From Avena insularis (lineage: Eukaryota; Streptophyta; Magnoliopsida; Poales; Poaceae), in the NCBI GenBank assembly GCA_023614405.1, contig CM042688.1, forward strand, positions 71,224,253-71,288,252: DNA of 64,000 nucleotides, read 5' to 3'. Shown here piece by piece: positions 44,765-56,735 of this stretch. The notes below the pieces were generated by a model. The model had not been told where the DNA came from and ran no database searches. It saw nothing but the letters and a program-made list of their open reading frames with translations. The position numbers were made by a program, and so were the translations under genes. Positions within the stretch are counted from its first letter, which is position 1, and each line of letters begins with the position of its first letter.

Positions 44765-46431
44765 TGTTGGAGATATGCCCAAGAGGCAATAATAAAAGTG
44801 GTTATTATTATATCTTTGTGTTTATGATGAATGTTTACATCCCATGCTATAATTGTAATATTAGGAAACACTAATACTTGTGTGTTTTGTAAACATAAAA
44901 GAGTCCCTAGTAAGCCTCTTGTTGAACTAGCTTGTTGATTAATAGATGATCATGGTTTCCTGATCATGGGCATTGGGTGTCATTAATAACAAGGTCATAT
45001 CATCAGGAGAATGATGTGATGGACACACACCCATAGTAAGTGTAGCATAAGATCAAGTCATTAAGTTCGTATTGCTACAAGCTTTCAAATGCATAGTAAC
45101 CTAATCCTTCGACCATGAGGTTATGTTAATCACCATCACCGGATGGGTACTTTGATGACATCAAACACCGCTTTGTAACTGGGTGGTTATAAAGGTGTCA
45201 TTGGGTATTCTGAAAGTATGTGTTGAAGCGCATGGACCAAGATTGGGATTTGTCCATCCATATGACGGATAGATATGCTCTGGGCCCTCTTGGTGGAATG
45301 TCATCTAGTTAGCTTGCAAGCATGTGACTAGGTCACAAGGGATGACATATCATGGAACGAGTAAAGAGTACTTATTAGTAACGAGGTAGAACTAGGTATG
45401 GAGATACCGACGATCAAACCTCGGATAAGTAGAGTATCGTGTGACAAAGGGAATTGGTTTCGTACGTTAATGGTTCTATCGATCACGAAGTCATCGTTGA
45501 GTATGTGGGAGCCATTATGGATCTCCAGATCCCGCTGATGGTTATTGATCGGAGAGGTGTCTCCATCATGTCTGCATATTCACGAACCGTAGGGTGACAC
45601 ACTTAAGGTTTGATGCTGTTTAGGTACATATGGAATGTGCGTTGGAGACCGAATGTTGTTTGGAGTCTCGGATTGGATCTAGGACATCACGAGGAGATCC
45701 GGAATTGTCCGAACAATAAGATTCATATAATGGAGATCATTTTCTATGTTCGGAAATGTTTCGGAGTGTTTATATGGGGATTCTAGAAGGTTTCAGAATG
45801 TTCCGGAAGGTTCTAGAAAGTTTTGTGGAGTTTACTTGAAAACCAAGAAAGGAAAAGGGGAAACTTGGGGGGGGAGGAAACTCCCCCCAAGCCCCACTTG
45901 TGCACCGGCCCTAGGGGTGGGAACCCTAGGCGCCACCCCTCCCTCTATAAATAGAGGGGTGGAGGAGCCCACCCCTTTGCCCCTTCCACTCCTTGCCCTA
46001 GCCGCCTCTCTCCTCCACCTTCCCTCTGCTTTGGCTTAGGCGAAGCCCTGTAGAATTCTCTACTCCACCACCACCACCACCACACCGTCATGCTGCTGGG
46101 ATTCCGTGGAGAGATCTACTACCTCCGTTGCTCGCCAGAACAGGGAGAGGAAGGTCTGCATCGACTCCGCACGTGTGACCGATTGCGGAAGCGCTGCCGG
46201 AACGCGGCGCCAAAAGGCTCATCCACTCGATCTTGAGATCGGCAAGTGATCGTCTACATCAACCACGAGATCCGATCTCGCACAAGGTTTTTCGGATCTA
46301 CAAGGGTTAGTACAGATCTATCTCGTTGCACATGTCTAATAGATTAGATCTTGGCTTTTATCTAGATTAGATCTGGGTTTTGTTCGTTCTTGCGGTAGAA
46401 ATTTTTTGTTTTCCATGCTACGAACCCATCA
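44765..46431 (+). repeat. 3' LTR of Copia element
   Basis: 1667 bp, ends CCATCA, followed by target duplication GTTTG. It differs from the 5' LTR by scattered substitutions and small indels (for example near 45070 and 46130-46200), so the insertion is not very recent. Confidence 0.92.
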
Positions 46432-46571
46432 GTTTGTATTTGGTAGATTGGTCTGTATTATTGGCATTTAAAATATTATTTACAAAGGAAGGTTCTGAAT
46501 TTGAAGTTATTTTCATTTTTTCAAGCAACGACAATGGCTTTTGTCATGAAGAAACTAAAAATAAGTATGGT
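46432..46571. repeat. Tandem repeat DNA between Copia element and Athila-C, with GTTTG and ATGGT target duplications
   Basis: It starts with the right GTTTG copy (46432-46436) and resumes the 0.5 kb repeat (TATTTGGTAGATTGG). It ends with ATGGT (46567-46571), the left target duplication of Athila-C. Confidence 0.7.
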
Positions 46572-48127
46572 TGATGGCCCAAAATATATCGAGCTCGTTG
46601 GGGAACCCCAAGAGGAAGGTATGATGAGCACATCAGCAAGTTTTCCCTCAGTTATGAAACCAAGATTATCGAACCAGTAGGAGCAAGGAAACACCTCCAA
46701 GGTGCTGTTTCCAACTTGGAATCCTGCACAACACAACCACATAACTTTGCCCCCAACTTACAGTGAGGTTGTCAATCTCACCAGCTTTGCTGAAAACAAA
46801 GGATTAAACGTATTGTGTGGAAGATAGTAATAGCTTGTAGAAAGTAAACATAAAACAGTAAATAGTTGTAGATTGATTGTAAAAGAAATGACTAGAGTCC
46901 ATAGTTCACTAGTGGTGATTCTCCTTAAGATATATGACATGTTGGGTGAACATATTACAGCAGGGCAATTGACAAACATCGAGAAAGCATACATGCATAT
47001 ACTAATCATCTTGACTTCTGTGAGATTTGATTAGGCATTACAACATTATACATAGACCGTAATCCAACTGCATCTATGACTAATAATCCACCTTCAGGTT
47101 ATCATCCGAACCCCCTCCAGTATTAAGTTGCAAGCAACAGATAATTGCATTAAGAATTGCGTGTAAAGTAAACAATACGACTGTTCTATGAACAAATGAT
47201 TGTTGTTTTCCCCCTAGTAGCAATAGCACATCTAGTACCTTAGAGATTTATGTCACTTCCCAAGATTACTAGAGGCATGAACCCACTATCGAGCATAAAT
47301 ACTCCCTCTTGGAGTTGCTAGCATCTACTCGGCCAAGATAGCTGCTAACAACGGAGAGCATGCAAGATCACTAATAACAAAGACATGATAGAATCAATAA
47401 TCAATCAAAAATAGCATCTCAATATCCATCGGATCCCTGCAAACACAACATGTATGATTACAAATAGATGATCTTGATCATGAATAGACCTCACAAGATC
47501 TGGACATGGTAGCACAAAGGAGAAGAACCAACCATCTAGCTACTACATGGACCCGTAGTCTAGGGATGAACTACTCACGCATCACACCGGAGGCAAACAT
47601 GGTGATGAAGAAGGCCTCCAGGGTGAATTCTCCCCTCCGGCAGGGTGCCAGGAAGAGCTTCAGATCCCTCCCGATCTAGGGATGGAGATGACGGTGGCTA
47701 CAGACTCTTTTGTGGAATTTTGATTGGGTACTTAGGGTTTTCGTATCGGAGGCGATATATAGGCGAAAGGGAGGCCGAGGGGGTGCCCTAGGCGGCCGCA
47801 CCACCCCCTGGCACGGCCAGGCCTGGCCGCGCGGCCAGGTGGTGTTACCGACCCCTGGCCCCTCTCCGTCTCGTCTTCTGGCTCCGTGTGCCCCTCGGTG
47901 AAATATTGACTTTGGCTTTTGTCCCGTCCAATTCCGAGAATATTCATTTTCTGACTTCCCTGGAACCAAAAACAGCAGAAAACAGGCAGCTGGCACTATG
48001 GCGTCTTGCTAATAGGTTAGTCCAAGAAAGTGTATAAAAATACTCCAAAGTGTGGACAAAACATAAGAAAGTAGATATAAAACAAGCATGGAACAACAAA
48101 AATTATAGATACGCTAGCAACATATCA
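46572..48127 (-). repeat. 3' LTR of Athila-C
   Basis: On + TGATGGCCCAAAATATATCG...CATATCA, 1556 bp, then the reversed polypurine tract CATCCCCAAGCTT at 48129-48141. A TATA-like ATATAT lies at 47755-47760. Confidence 0.88.
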
Positions 48128-50822
48128 ACATCCCCAAGCTTAACTTCTGCTCGTCCTCGAGTAGATAAGTGATAAAAAGAAAGAATATTTTTTTAGGTGA
48201 CATGCACAATCATAAACTTGATGAAAGTATTTGTAGAACATTGATAGCTAGGATCATAGTACTTTAACATAGCATGAAAGATATAGTTCTAACAATAAGA
48301 CATAGCAACTATGTTGTAACATGAAAAGGCACAAACAAAAGATTCATGAATAACAATGCTTTGCAAGATGTTTGTTTGTTTCACATATAGAAAGCATAAT
48401 GAGAATGGTATTCAGCTTGTCCCTCATAGAGTAGCAAAACATAAATGCATAGGACACCTTCAAAGTTCATAAGGGTGACTAGATACAAATAGTTTAAGAA
48501 CAAACAATATCAAAGTTATGCATCAATCAACAAGTCTTGGGACAATGCACATTAAACTAAGAATGGCCACTATGCTCTCTCAATAGGTGCATAAAGATAG
48601 AAGATGGAGACTCAACATAAAAGTAAAAGAAAAGGCCTTCATAGAAGGAAGCAGAGATTCAAGTCTCATAAAGAGCTTCCAAAAATTATGGTACTTATTA
48701 GCTTTCAGCTCTCATTGCCCCTATCATAAGCATCTTTAGGTGATTGAGGTTAAAGTGACACAACTAATAGGATATGCTTGATAAGTTATAAGTTGAAATC
48801 TCATGCCCCTTGCTTACGAGTATCGAACCTCATGCTACTCAATTTCAGTCACAAGTAAGCTCTTGTCATCGAAGTACATATGTATCATAGAGAACCGCCA
48901 ATGGGGTACCCCTTGCCCCATGACACAGGATCTATCCCATATAAAAATGACAAGGCAAGCAGACAATGAGCATCTCAGCGATCTTTTTATTTGCTATTTG
49001 CATAGGTTTTTATTGAGGATGCTTCATAGAGTGCTCATTATGGTTATGTTGCAAGTTTCCACCATGATTAGACATGGCTTAGGCTAGCGGCCCAGGCGTT
49101 TCTATAACACACATACAAACTCCATGATCTTACAAGTTCCCCTTTTATTTCATGTCGTCGGGATCCACAAGCAAAAGAATCATGATATCAATGGAATAAT
49201 AAGTGCAATGTTGAAAGCGTTCCCCATGATACATGGTTCTTCTAACTTCAACTTATAAAGCGCAAGCATATACGCAACAAAGATGGACACAATGGTTCAA
49301 GATTATTAACTGCAAGAAAGTAAAGTGTGCCATAAAGTTCGTGAGAGCTTTAATCACTAATTTTCACATAACAAGTTTAATTCGGGAGGTAGATAAAATC
49401 ATGAATATACTTGGAATAGCAATAATGCTAATAGGTAGGTATGGTGGACTCTTTGGAATAACTTGGTTTTATTTAGAGTTGGATGCATGAGTGGAACTTA
49501 TACTTGGTTATGGAGGCTAGCAAAAGACTGGGAGCGACCAAATAAGAGAGAAATAATGGCCATAATCATGCAAAGCGACAAAACATCATTAATTAAAACA
49601 TAAAGTGATATTACAATTCAAAAACTAAAGGATCACCGAGGCTATGGTGACTTGGGATAGTCTTAACATGGTGTGAGCATGCGCCAAGTCTACCCAAATA
49701 AAGCATCAAAGGAGAATACCACAATACTATACTTTAATATGTTAAAAGAACGCATGATTCTTTCAAGGCACATTAAGCAATATCAATTGTTTATAACATG
49801 CCATGATATAGCAAAAATCACTAAGCATAAAGCCAAAACAATATCAAGCATGACATGACAAAGCATAAGCCACAGTAAAAAACAAGCTCCTTTTACCACT
49901 TAAGCATGAACTTTTCCTACTCTTTTCCAATCCAAACCAATCTTATTTTAAAACTAATGTATGAAAGAGGGGGCCCAACCAATTTACTCAAGGAAACTAA
50001 GAAAATTAAGCAAACAAAAACCAAAAACAAAAATGAAGACGCTCCAAGAACAACACAATTGTGCATTTAACAATAAAAATGAAGTGTTTGGAAGAAACCT
50101 GAGATTTTTATTGATGAAGAAGGGGATGCCTTGGGCATCCCCAAGCTTTGACGCTTGTACTTCTTGGATATTTCTTGGGGTGACACGGGTGGCATCCCTA
50201 AGCTTGAGCTTTAGTCCATTCTTCATCTCATTACATCATTCTTTCCTTACACCTGAAATTTTTCCTTCATACAAAACTTCACACAATCTTCATTAGCAAC
50301 ATTAGTGTACTCAAGATAATAAGTCTTTTGGTTCAGTTCCAACACAAGTAAAACTTCTATTAAAACAAAAGCTACTGTAGCACTTCCCTCAAAAAGCTCA
50401 ATTCCCCAAAAAGAACCCAAAAAAGAATCAACAAGAAGGAAATGCAAATAGTGGCAGAAATCTGTCAAAACAGACCAGCAGGTAAAAACCAATTTTTTCA
50501 AAGACCTTATGTTGCTCAAATCGAAAAGTGTTGAACTAACGAAAGTTGGATAACAACCTGGGTCATAAGCACAAAACATTACAGCTCAAACCGACGAACA
50601 TAGATTTTACACGAATTTTTACAGCGAAGCACAAAAATCTGTCTCGGGACAACAACTTTCCCAAGCATTACTTCTCTCTCATTAGAGGTTACTCTTGGCA
50701 CAAAAAGGAAATAAAAAGGATAAGGAGAGGCTATTACTGAAGCAATAACTTCCAAGACTCAACTAAAACTTTTGAGTTATCTCCCAATAAGTACTTTTCT
50801 TTAACGCTTTTAAGTTAGGCAT
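48128..50822 (-). other. Athila-C 3' noncoding region
   Basis: About 2.7 kb aligned with Athila-B 21514-24212 up to TAAGTTAGGCAT, after which the two elements have unrelated coding parts. It includes the internal polypurine copy (50136-50148), the GGGGATGCC inverted repeat (50122-50142) and a broken copy of the short ORF (about 48824-48979). Confidence 0.7.
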
Positions 50823-50839
50823 AAGAAGCAAGAAAAGAA

Positions 50840-51271
50840 TCAAGTATTCTCAAATGAAGAAGCATTAAGAGCAAATTTTGTTTTAATAGGAGAGGCAAAA
50901 GGAATCTTCTTCTTAGGGAAGTGTTCTATACCTTTCTTGAGTGGGAGTTGATATTTAATGGTGCCTTCTTTCATATCAATAATGGCACCAACAGTTCTAA
51001 GAAAAGGTCTTCCCAAAGTAATAGGACAAGAAGCATTGCATTCAACATCCAAAACATAGAAATCAACGGGGACACAGGCATTGTTAGCCATAATAAGAAC
51101 ATCATTAATACTCCCCATGAGTTTCTTTTTAGCATTATCATCAAGTGGGACATTCAAATAACAATCTTCAAGTGGTGGAAAATCAAGCATATCATAAATC
51201 CTTCTAGGCATAATAGAAACACTACTATCAAGATCACATAAAGCTTTGAAATCAAAATCATTCACTTTCAT
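50840..51271 (-). pseudogene. Athila-type aspartic protease, copy 2
   Basis: 143 codons: LCDLDSSVSIMPRRIYDMLD, then DNAKKKLMGSINDVLIMANN and ECNASCPITLGRPFLRTVGA. The fold matches Athila retropepsin regions. At the active-site turn the Gly usual after D-L appears as Asp (DLDSS), which may make it inactive. It ends before any RT, joining the 3' noncoding region. Confidence 0.65.
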
Positions 51272-52837
51272 ATTGATAATGGGTTCCCAACCATCTTATT
51301 GTTTTATAGGAATAGAAGCTTTATGTTTCATCTTTTCTTCTTTAATCTTTATGAGAGCATCAGTAATGTGTTTTGTAAAGGCCATGTTCATAGCACTAGC
51401 ATTAGGACTTTTAGCAAGCTTTTGTAGGAACTTAATAACTTTAGAAATATTGCAACCATCAAGATCAAAATCATAATTATCATCTAAAGTAGTAGAACTA
51501 TTACTAGCCTTAAAACTAGTGGTAGTGATAGTAGAAACACTAATGTTTCTAGCAATTCCATCTTTTCTTTCCCACTTAGCATGCAATTCAGCTAATAGTC
51601 TAACATTTTCATCAATTCTTACTTGTATGGCATTAGTAGCTGCAAAGGGATTATCAATAGTTTCAGGTTTAGCAGCCATTTTATTAATCAAAGAGGATTG
51701 GGCTTCAGACAAAGATGATATATTTCTTTCAGCATTAGAAAGTTTCAATTGCAAATTAGGAATTTCCCTATTCAAATTCTCAAGTTGATGACTAATATTC
51801 TTCAAAATGGTAGATTGTTCCTCCATAGTTTTAGTAAATAATTTTTTTTGTTCATATTGCATTTGCATGAAGTTTTTAGTGGCTCTTTCAACTTCTAAAA
51901 TTCTTCCTTAACTAGGTGTTCCAGGCTTGCCATTATAACCATAGATATTATTAGGAGGGTAAGGCATGTAATTGTTATTACCATAAGAATTGTTGCCAAA
52001 ATTATTATTTCTTATAAAGTTCACATGAACTTGCTCTTCTTGAGCAACCAAAGAGGCTAAGGGAACATTATTTGGATCAATATGGGTTTTCCCATTAACA
52101 AGCATAGACATAATAACATCAATCTTATCACTCAAGGAGGAGGTTTCCTCAACAGAATTTACCTTCTTACCTTGTGGAGCTCTCTCAGTATGCCATTCAG
52201 AATAGTTAACCATCATATTATCCAGAAGCTTTGTTGTAGCACCCAAAGTAATGGTCATAAAGGTACCTCCAGCAGCAGAATCCAATAGATTTCTTGAAGA
52301 ATAGTTCAATCCTGCATAAAAGGTTTGGATAATCATCCAAGCAGTCAGTCCATGAGTGGGACAATTCTTTACCAAAGATTTCATTCTTTCCCAAGCTTGA
52401 GCAACATGTTCATTATCAGATTGTTTAAACTTCATTATTTCACTTCTCATAGATATAATCTTAGCAGGAGGATAGTATTTTCCAATGAAAGCATCTTTGC
52501 ATTTAGTCCAAGAATCAATAATAGTCCTAGTTAGGGAATTTAACCATTCTTTAGCTTTTCCTCTCAAAGAGAAAGGAAAAAATTTAAGCTTAATAATATC
52601 TCCATCTATATCCCTATGCTTTTGCATCTCACAAAGTTCAACAAAGTTATTTAGATAGGCAGCAACATCTTCATTACCAATACTAGAAAATTGTTCTCTC
52701 ATTACAAGATTGAGTAAAGCAGGTTTTATCTCAAAGAAAGTAGCTTCAGGAACAGGTGGAGCAATAGGTGTGCTCATAAAATCATTGTTGTTAGTGCTAG
52801 TGAAGTCACACAATTTATTATTTTCCAGAGTAGTCAT
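51272..52837 (-). pseudogene. Athila-type Gag, copy 2
   Basis: ATG 52837 (MTTLENNKLCDFTSTNNNDF), then the retrotrans_gag core: FFEIKPALLNLVMREQFSSI, RGKAKEWLNSLTRTIIDSWT, KNCPTHGLTAWMIIQTFYAG, NLLDSAAGGTFMTITLGATT. A stop at 51908 separates the Asn/Tyr-rich middle (NNFGNNSYGNNNYMPYPPNN) from a coiled-coil part (TILKNISHQLENLNREIPNL). This copy keeps more frame than copy 1. Confidence 0.75.
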
Positions 52838-52997
52838 TTTTTTGTGTTTTTAATAAACAAAGCAAACTTATAAAACTAATTTTTTTGTGTGTTTGGATAA
52901 AGAAACAAGCAAACAAAGCAAAAGTAAACTAAGCAAAACAAAAACAACAAAGTAAAGAGATTGGTTATGAGGGAATCCCCTTGTGAAGATGTCCTTG

Positions 52998-53016
52998 ACT
53001 CCCCAGCAACGGCGCT
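52998..53016 (-). promoter_or_regulatory. Second primer binding site inside Athila-C
   Basis: On - TAGCGCCGTTGCTGGGGAG, an altered Athila PBS next to the LTR fragment. With GGCGCC changed to AGCGCC it is probably weak. Confidence 0.6.
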
Positions 53017-53027
53017 AGAAAAATAGC

Positions 53028-53322
53028 TTGATGGCCCAAAATATATCGAGCTCGTTGGGGAACCACAAGAGGAAGGTATGATGAGCACAACAACAAGTTT
53101 TCCCTTAGTATGAAACCAAGGTTTAATCGAACCAGTAGGAGCAAGGAAACACCCCAAAGGTGTTGCTAGCTGAACTTTGGCAGGGCGCACTACCGGTGCC
53201 AGCAGCAACGTGGAGACCTAGACAACACAACCACAGAACTCTGTCCCCAACTTGCGATGAGGTTATCAATCTCACCGGTTTTGCTGAAAACAAAGGATTA
53301 AACATATCGAATGGAAGGAAGT
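53028..53322 (-). repeat. LTR 3'-end fragment inside Athila-C, of the Athila-A subfamily
   Basis: On + it begins TGATGGCCCAAAATATATCG and has GTGTTGCTAGCTGAACTTTG and ACATATCGAATGGAAGG, which match the Athila-A LTR (9960-10250) rather than the outer Athila-C LTRs (GTGTTGTTTCCAACTTGG). It fuses to protease sequence at about 53322. Confidence 0.75.
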
Positions 53323-54939
53323 ATTTCATAAATCTTTCTAGGCATAATAGAAACACGACTATCAAGATCACATAAAGCTTTGAGATTAAAATCATTCACT
53401 TTCATATTAATGATGGGTTCCCAACCATCTTCTAATTTCATAGGAATGGAAGCTTTATGTTTCATCTTTTCTTATTTAATTTTTATGAGAGCATCAGTAA
53501 TGTGTTTTGTAAAGGCCATACTCATAGCACTAGCATTAGGACTTTTAGCAAGCTTTTGTAGGAACATAATAACTTCATAGATGTTGCAACCATCAAGATC
53601 AAAATCATAATTATCATCTAAAGTAGTAGAGTTATTGTTTCCCATATTTCAAAGAATTTCAGCATTTTTATTAGAAAAGGTTCCATTGGGTTTACTAGCT
53701 TCAACATTAGTGGTAGTGATAGTAGAAATACTAATATTTCTAGCAATTTCATCTTCTCTTTCCCACTTAGCATGCAATTCAGCTAATAGTCTAACATTTT
53801 CATCAATTCTAACTTGTATGGCATTAGTAGCAGCAAAGGGATTTTCAATAGTTTCAGGTTTAGCAGCCATTTTATTAAAAGAAGATTGTGCTTCAGACAA
53901 TGATGCTATATTTCTTTCAGCATTAGAGAGTTTTTCCTCAATAGTTTTATTAAAAGCAGTTTGTTTACTAATAAAATCTTTAAGCATAACTTCAAGTTCA
54001 TAGGGTGCACTTCTATTATTGTTGTAGGAATTTCCATAAGCATTACCATTGTTGGGAGGATATGGCCTATAATTGTTATTACCATAAGCATTGATACCAA
54101 AATTATTATTTCTTATAAAGTTCACATAGACTTGCTCTTCTTGAGCAACCAAAGAAGCTAAAGGAACATGATTTGTATCAATATGACCTTTCCCATTAAC
54201 AAGCATAGACATAATAACATTAATTTGATCACTCAAGGAAGAGGTCTCTTCAACAGAATTTGCCTTCTTACCTTGTGGAGCTCTCTCAGTATGCCATTTA
54301 GAAAAGTTAACAATCATATTCTCCAGAAGCTTTGTTGCAGCACCCAAAGTAATGGTCATAAAGGTACCTCCAGCAGCAGAATCTAGTAGATTTCTTGAAG
54401 AATAATTCGGTCCTGCATAAAAGGTTTGGATAATTATCCAAGCAGTCAGTCCATGAGTGGGACAATTCTTTACCAAAGATTTCATTCTTTCCCAAGCTTG
54501 AGCAACATGTTCATTATCAGATTATTTAAATTTCATTATTTCACTTCTCATAGATAATAATCTTAGCAGGAGGATAGTATTTTCCAATGAAAGCATCTTT
54601 GCATTTAGTCCAAGAATCAATACTATTTCTAGTTAGGGATTACAACCATTCTTTAGCTTTTCCTCTCAAAGAGAAAGGAAACAATTTAAGCTTAATAATA
54701 TATCCATCTATATCCCTATGCTTTTGCATCTCACAAAGTTCAACAAAGTTATTTAGATGAGCAACAGCGTCTTCAGTACCAATTCCAGAAAATTGTTCTC
54801 TCATAACAAGATTGTGTAAAGCAGGTTTAATTTCAAAGAAAGTAGCTTCAGGAACAGGTGGAGCAATTGGTGTGCACATGAAATCATTGTTGTTGGTGTT
54901 AGTGAAATCACACAACTTAGTGTTTTCAAGAGTAGTCAT
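53323..54939 (-). pseudogene. Athila-type Gag and start of protease, copy 1
   Basis: ATG 54939 (MTTLENTKLCDFTNTNNNDF) through FFEIKPALHNLVMREQFSGI; stop after RGKAKEWL near 54640; reopened from 54485 (KNCPTHGLTAWIIIQTFYAG) to about 53649; then protease start CDLDSRVSIMPRKIY at 53330-53360, cut off by the LTR fragment. The Asp in DLDSR is shared with copy 2. Confidence 0.75.
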
Positions 54940-55097
54940 TTTTTGTGTTTTTAATAAAGAAAGCAAACTAGTACAAATAAATTTTTTGTGTTTTTGATAA
55001 ACAAACAAGCAAACAAAGAAAAATAAACTAAGCAAAACAAAAATAACAAAGTAAAGAGATTGGTTATGAGGGACTCCCCTTGTGAAGATGTCCTTGA

Positions 55098-55116
55098 CTC
55101 CCTGGCAACGGCGCCA
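55098..55116 (-). promoter_or_regulatory. Primer binding site of Athila-C
   Basis: TGGCGCCGTTGCCAGGGAG on -, 11 bp after the 5' LTR end, Athila type. Confidence 0.8.
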
Positions 55117-55127
55117 GAAAAATAGCT

Positions 55128-56685
55128 TGATGGCCCAAAATATATCGAGCTTGTTGGGGAACCCCAAGAGGAAGGTATGATGAGCACAATAGCAAGTTTT
55201 CCCTCAGTTATGAAACCAAGGTTATCGAACCAGTAGGAGCAAGGAAACACCTCCAAGGTGTTGTTTCCAACTTGGAATCCTGCACAACACAACCACAGAA
55301 CTTTGCCCCCAACTTACAGTGAGGTTGTCAATCTCACCGGTTTTGCTGAAAGCAAAGGATTAAACGTATTGTGTGGAAGATAGTAATAGCTTGCAAAAAG
55401 TAAACAGAAAATAGTAAATAGTTATAGATTAATGGTAAAAGAAAGGACCGGGGTCCATAGTTCACTAGTGGTGATTCTCCTTAAGATAGATGACATGTTG
55501 GGTGAACAAATTATAGCGGGGCAATTGACAAACATCGAGAAAGCATACAAGCATATACTAAGCATCTTGACTTCTATGAGATTTGATTGGGCATTACAAC
55601 ATTATACATAGACCGTAATCCAACTGCATCTATGACTAATAATCCACCTTCAGGTTATCATCCGAACCCCCTCTAGTATTAAGTTGGAAGCAACAGATAA
55701 TTGCATTAAGCATTGCATGTAAAGTAAACAATACAACTGTTCTATGAACAAAGGATTGCTGTTTTCTCCCTAGTAGCAACAGCACATCTAGTACCTTAGA
55801 GATTTCTGTCACTTCCCCAGATTACTAGAGGCATGAACCCACTATCGAGCATAAATACTCCCTCTTGGAGTTGCTAGCATCTACTCGGCCAAGATAACTA
55901 CTAACAACGAAGAGCATGCAAGATCACACATAACAAAGACATGATATAATCAATAATCAATCTTAAATAGCATATCAATATCCATCGTATCCCCACAAAC
56001 ACAACATGTATGATTACAAATAGATGATCTTGATCATGAATGAAGCTCACAAGATCTAGACATGTTAGCACAAAGGAGAAGAACCAACCATCTAGATACT
56101 ACATGGACCCGTAGTCCAGGGATGAACTACCCACGCATCACACCAGAGGCAGACATGGTGATGAAGAAGGCCTCCAGGGTGAATTCTCCCCTCCGGCAGG
56201 GTGCCGGGAAGAGCTTCAGATCCCTCCTGATCTCGGGATGGAGATGACGGTGGCTACAAACTCTTTCGTGGAATTTTGATCGGGTACTTAGGGTTTTTAT
56301 ATCCGAGGCGATATATGGGCGAAAGGGGAGGCCGAGGGGGTGCCCTAGGTGGCTGCACCACCTCCTGGCGCAGGCTAGGCCTAGCCGCGCGGCCAGGTAG
56401 TGTGGCTAGCCCATGGCCCTTCTCTGTCTCATATTCTGGCTCCATGTCCCCCTCGGTGAAATATTGACTTTGGCTTTTGTCCCATCCAATTCTGAGAATA
56501 TTCATTTTCTGACTTTCCTGGAACCAAAAATAGCAGAAAACAGGAAGCTGGCACTGTGGCATCATGTTAATAGGTTAGTCCAAGAAAGTGTATAAAAATA
56601 CTCCAAAGTGTGGACAAAACATAAGAAAGTAGATATAAAACAAGCATGGAACATAAAAAATTATAGATACGTTAGCAACGTAACA
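55128..56685 (-). repeat. 5' LTR of Athila-C
   Basis: 1558 bp; on + TGATGGCCC...GCAACGTAACA (last bases changed from GTATCA). Followed by ATGGC target copy and repeat DNA (TCAAAATGCCATTGCCC), matching the uninterrupted copy near 59694. Confidence 0.87.
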
Positions 56686-56735
56686 ATGGCTCAAAATGCC
56701 ATTGCCCTAGTTTCCACACAAGATATACATAGCCC

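Larger units (their letters stand above)
39746..46431 (+). mobile_element. BARE1/Angela-type Ty1/copia retrotransposon with gag deleted
   Basis: Two LTRs (1664 and 1667 bp) begin TGTTGGAGATATGCCC, the signature of the BARE1/Angela group. Between them lie a tRNA-Met-type primer binding site, a short leader, integrase, RT and RNase H (copia order), and a polypurine tract. A 5-bp target duplication proves one complete insertion. Gag and protease are missing, and pol has three early stops and a frame slip, so it depends on helper proteins or is dead. Confidence 0.9.
46572..56685 (-). mobile_element. Athila-like element without pol and with internal duplication (Athila-C)
   Basis: LTRs of 1556 and 1558 bp flank 7 kb of internal DNA. 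On -: 5' LTR, PBS, leader, gag, protease part, then a foreign LTR fragment, a second PBS, leader, gag and protease, then the 3' noncoding region and polypurine tract. RT, RNase H and integrase are absent. Target duplication ATGGT (46567-46571) and ATGGC (56686-56690) with one mismatch marks a single insertion into repeat DNA, so the duplication was in the element when it moved or arose later inside it. Confidence 0.85.

Noticed and set aside
46380..46574. ORF across the right edge of the Copia element
   Set aside because: It crosses an LTR end and a target duplication, so it is a chance frame.
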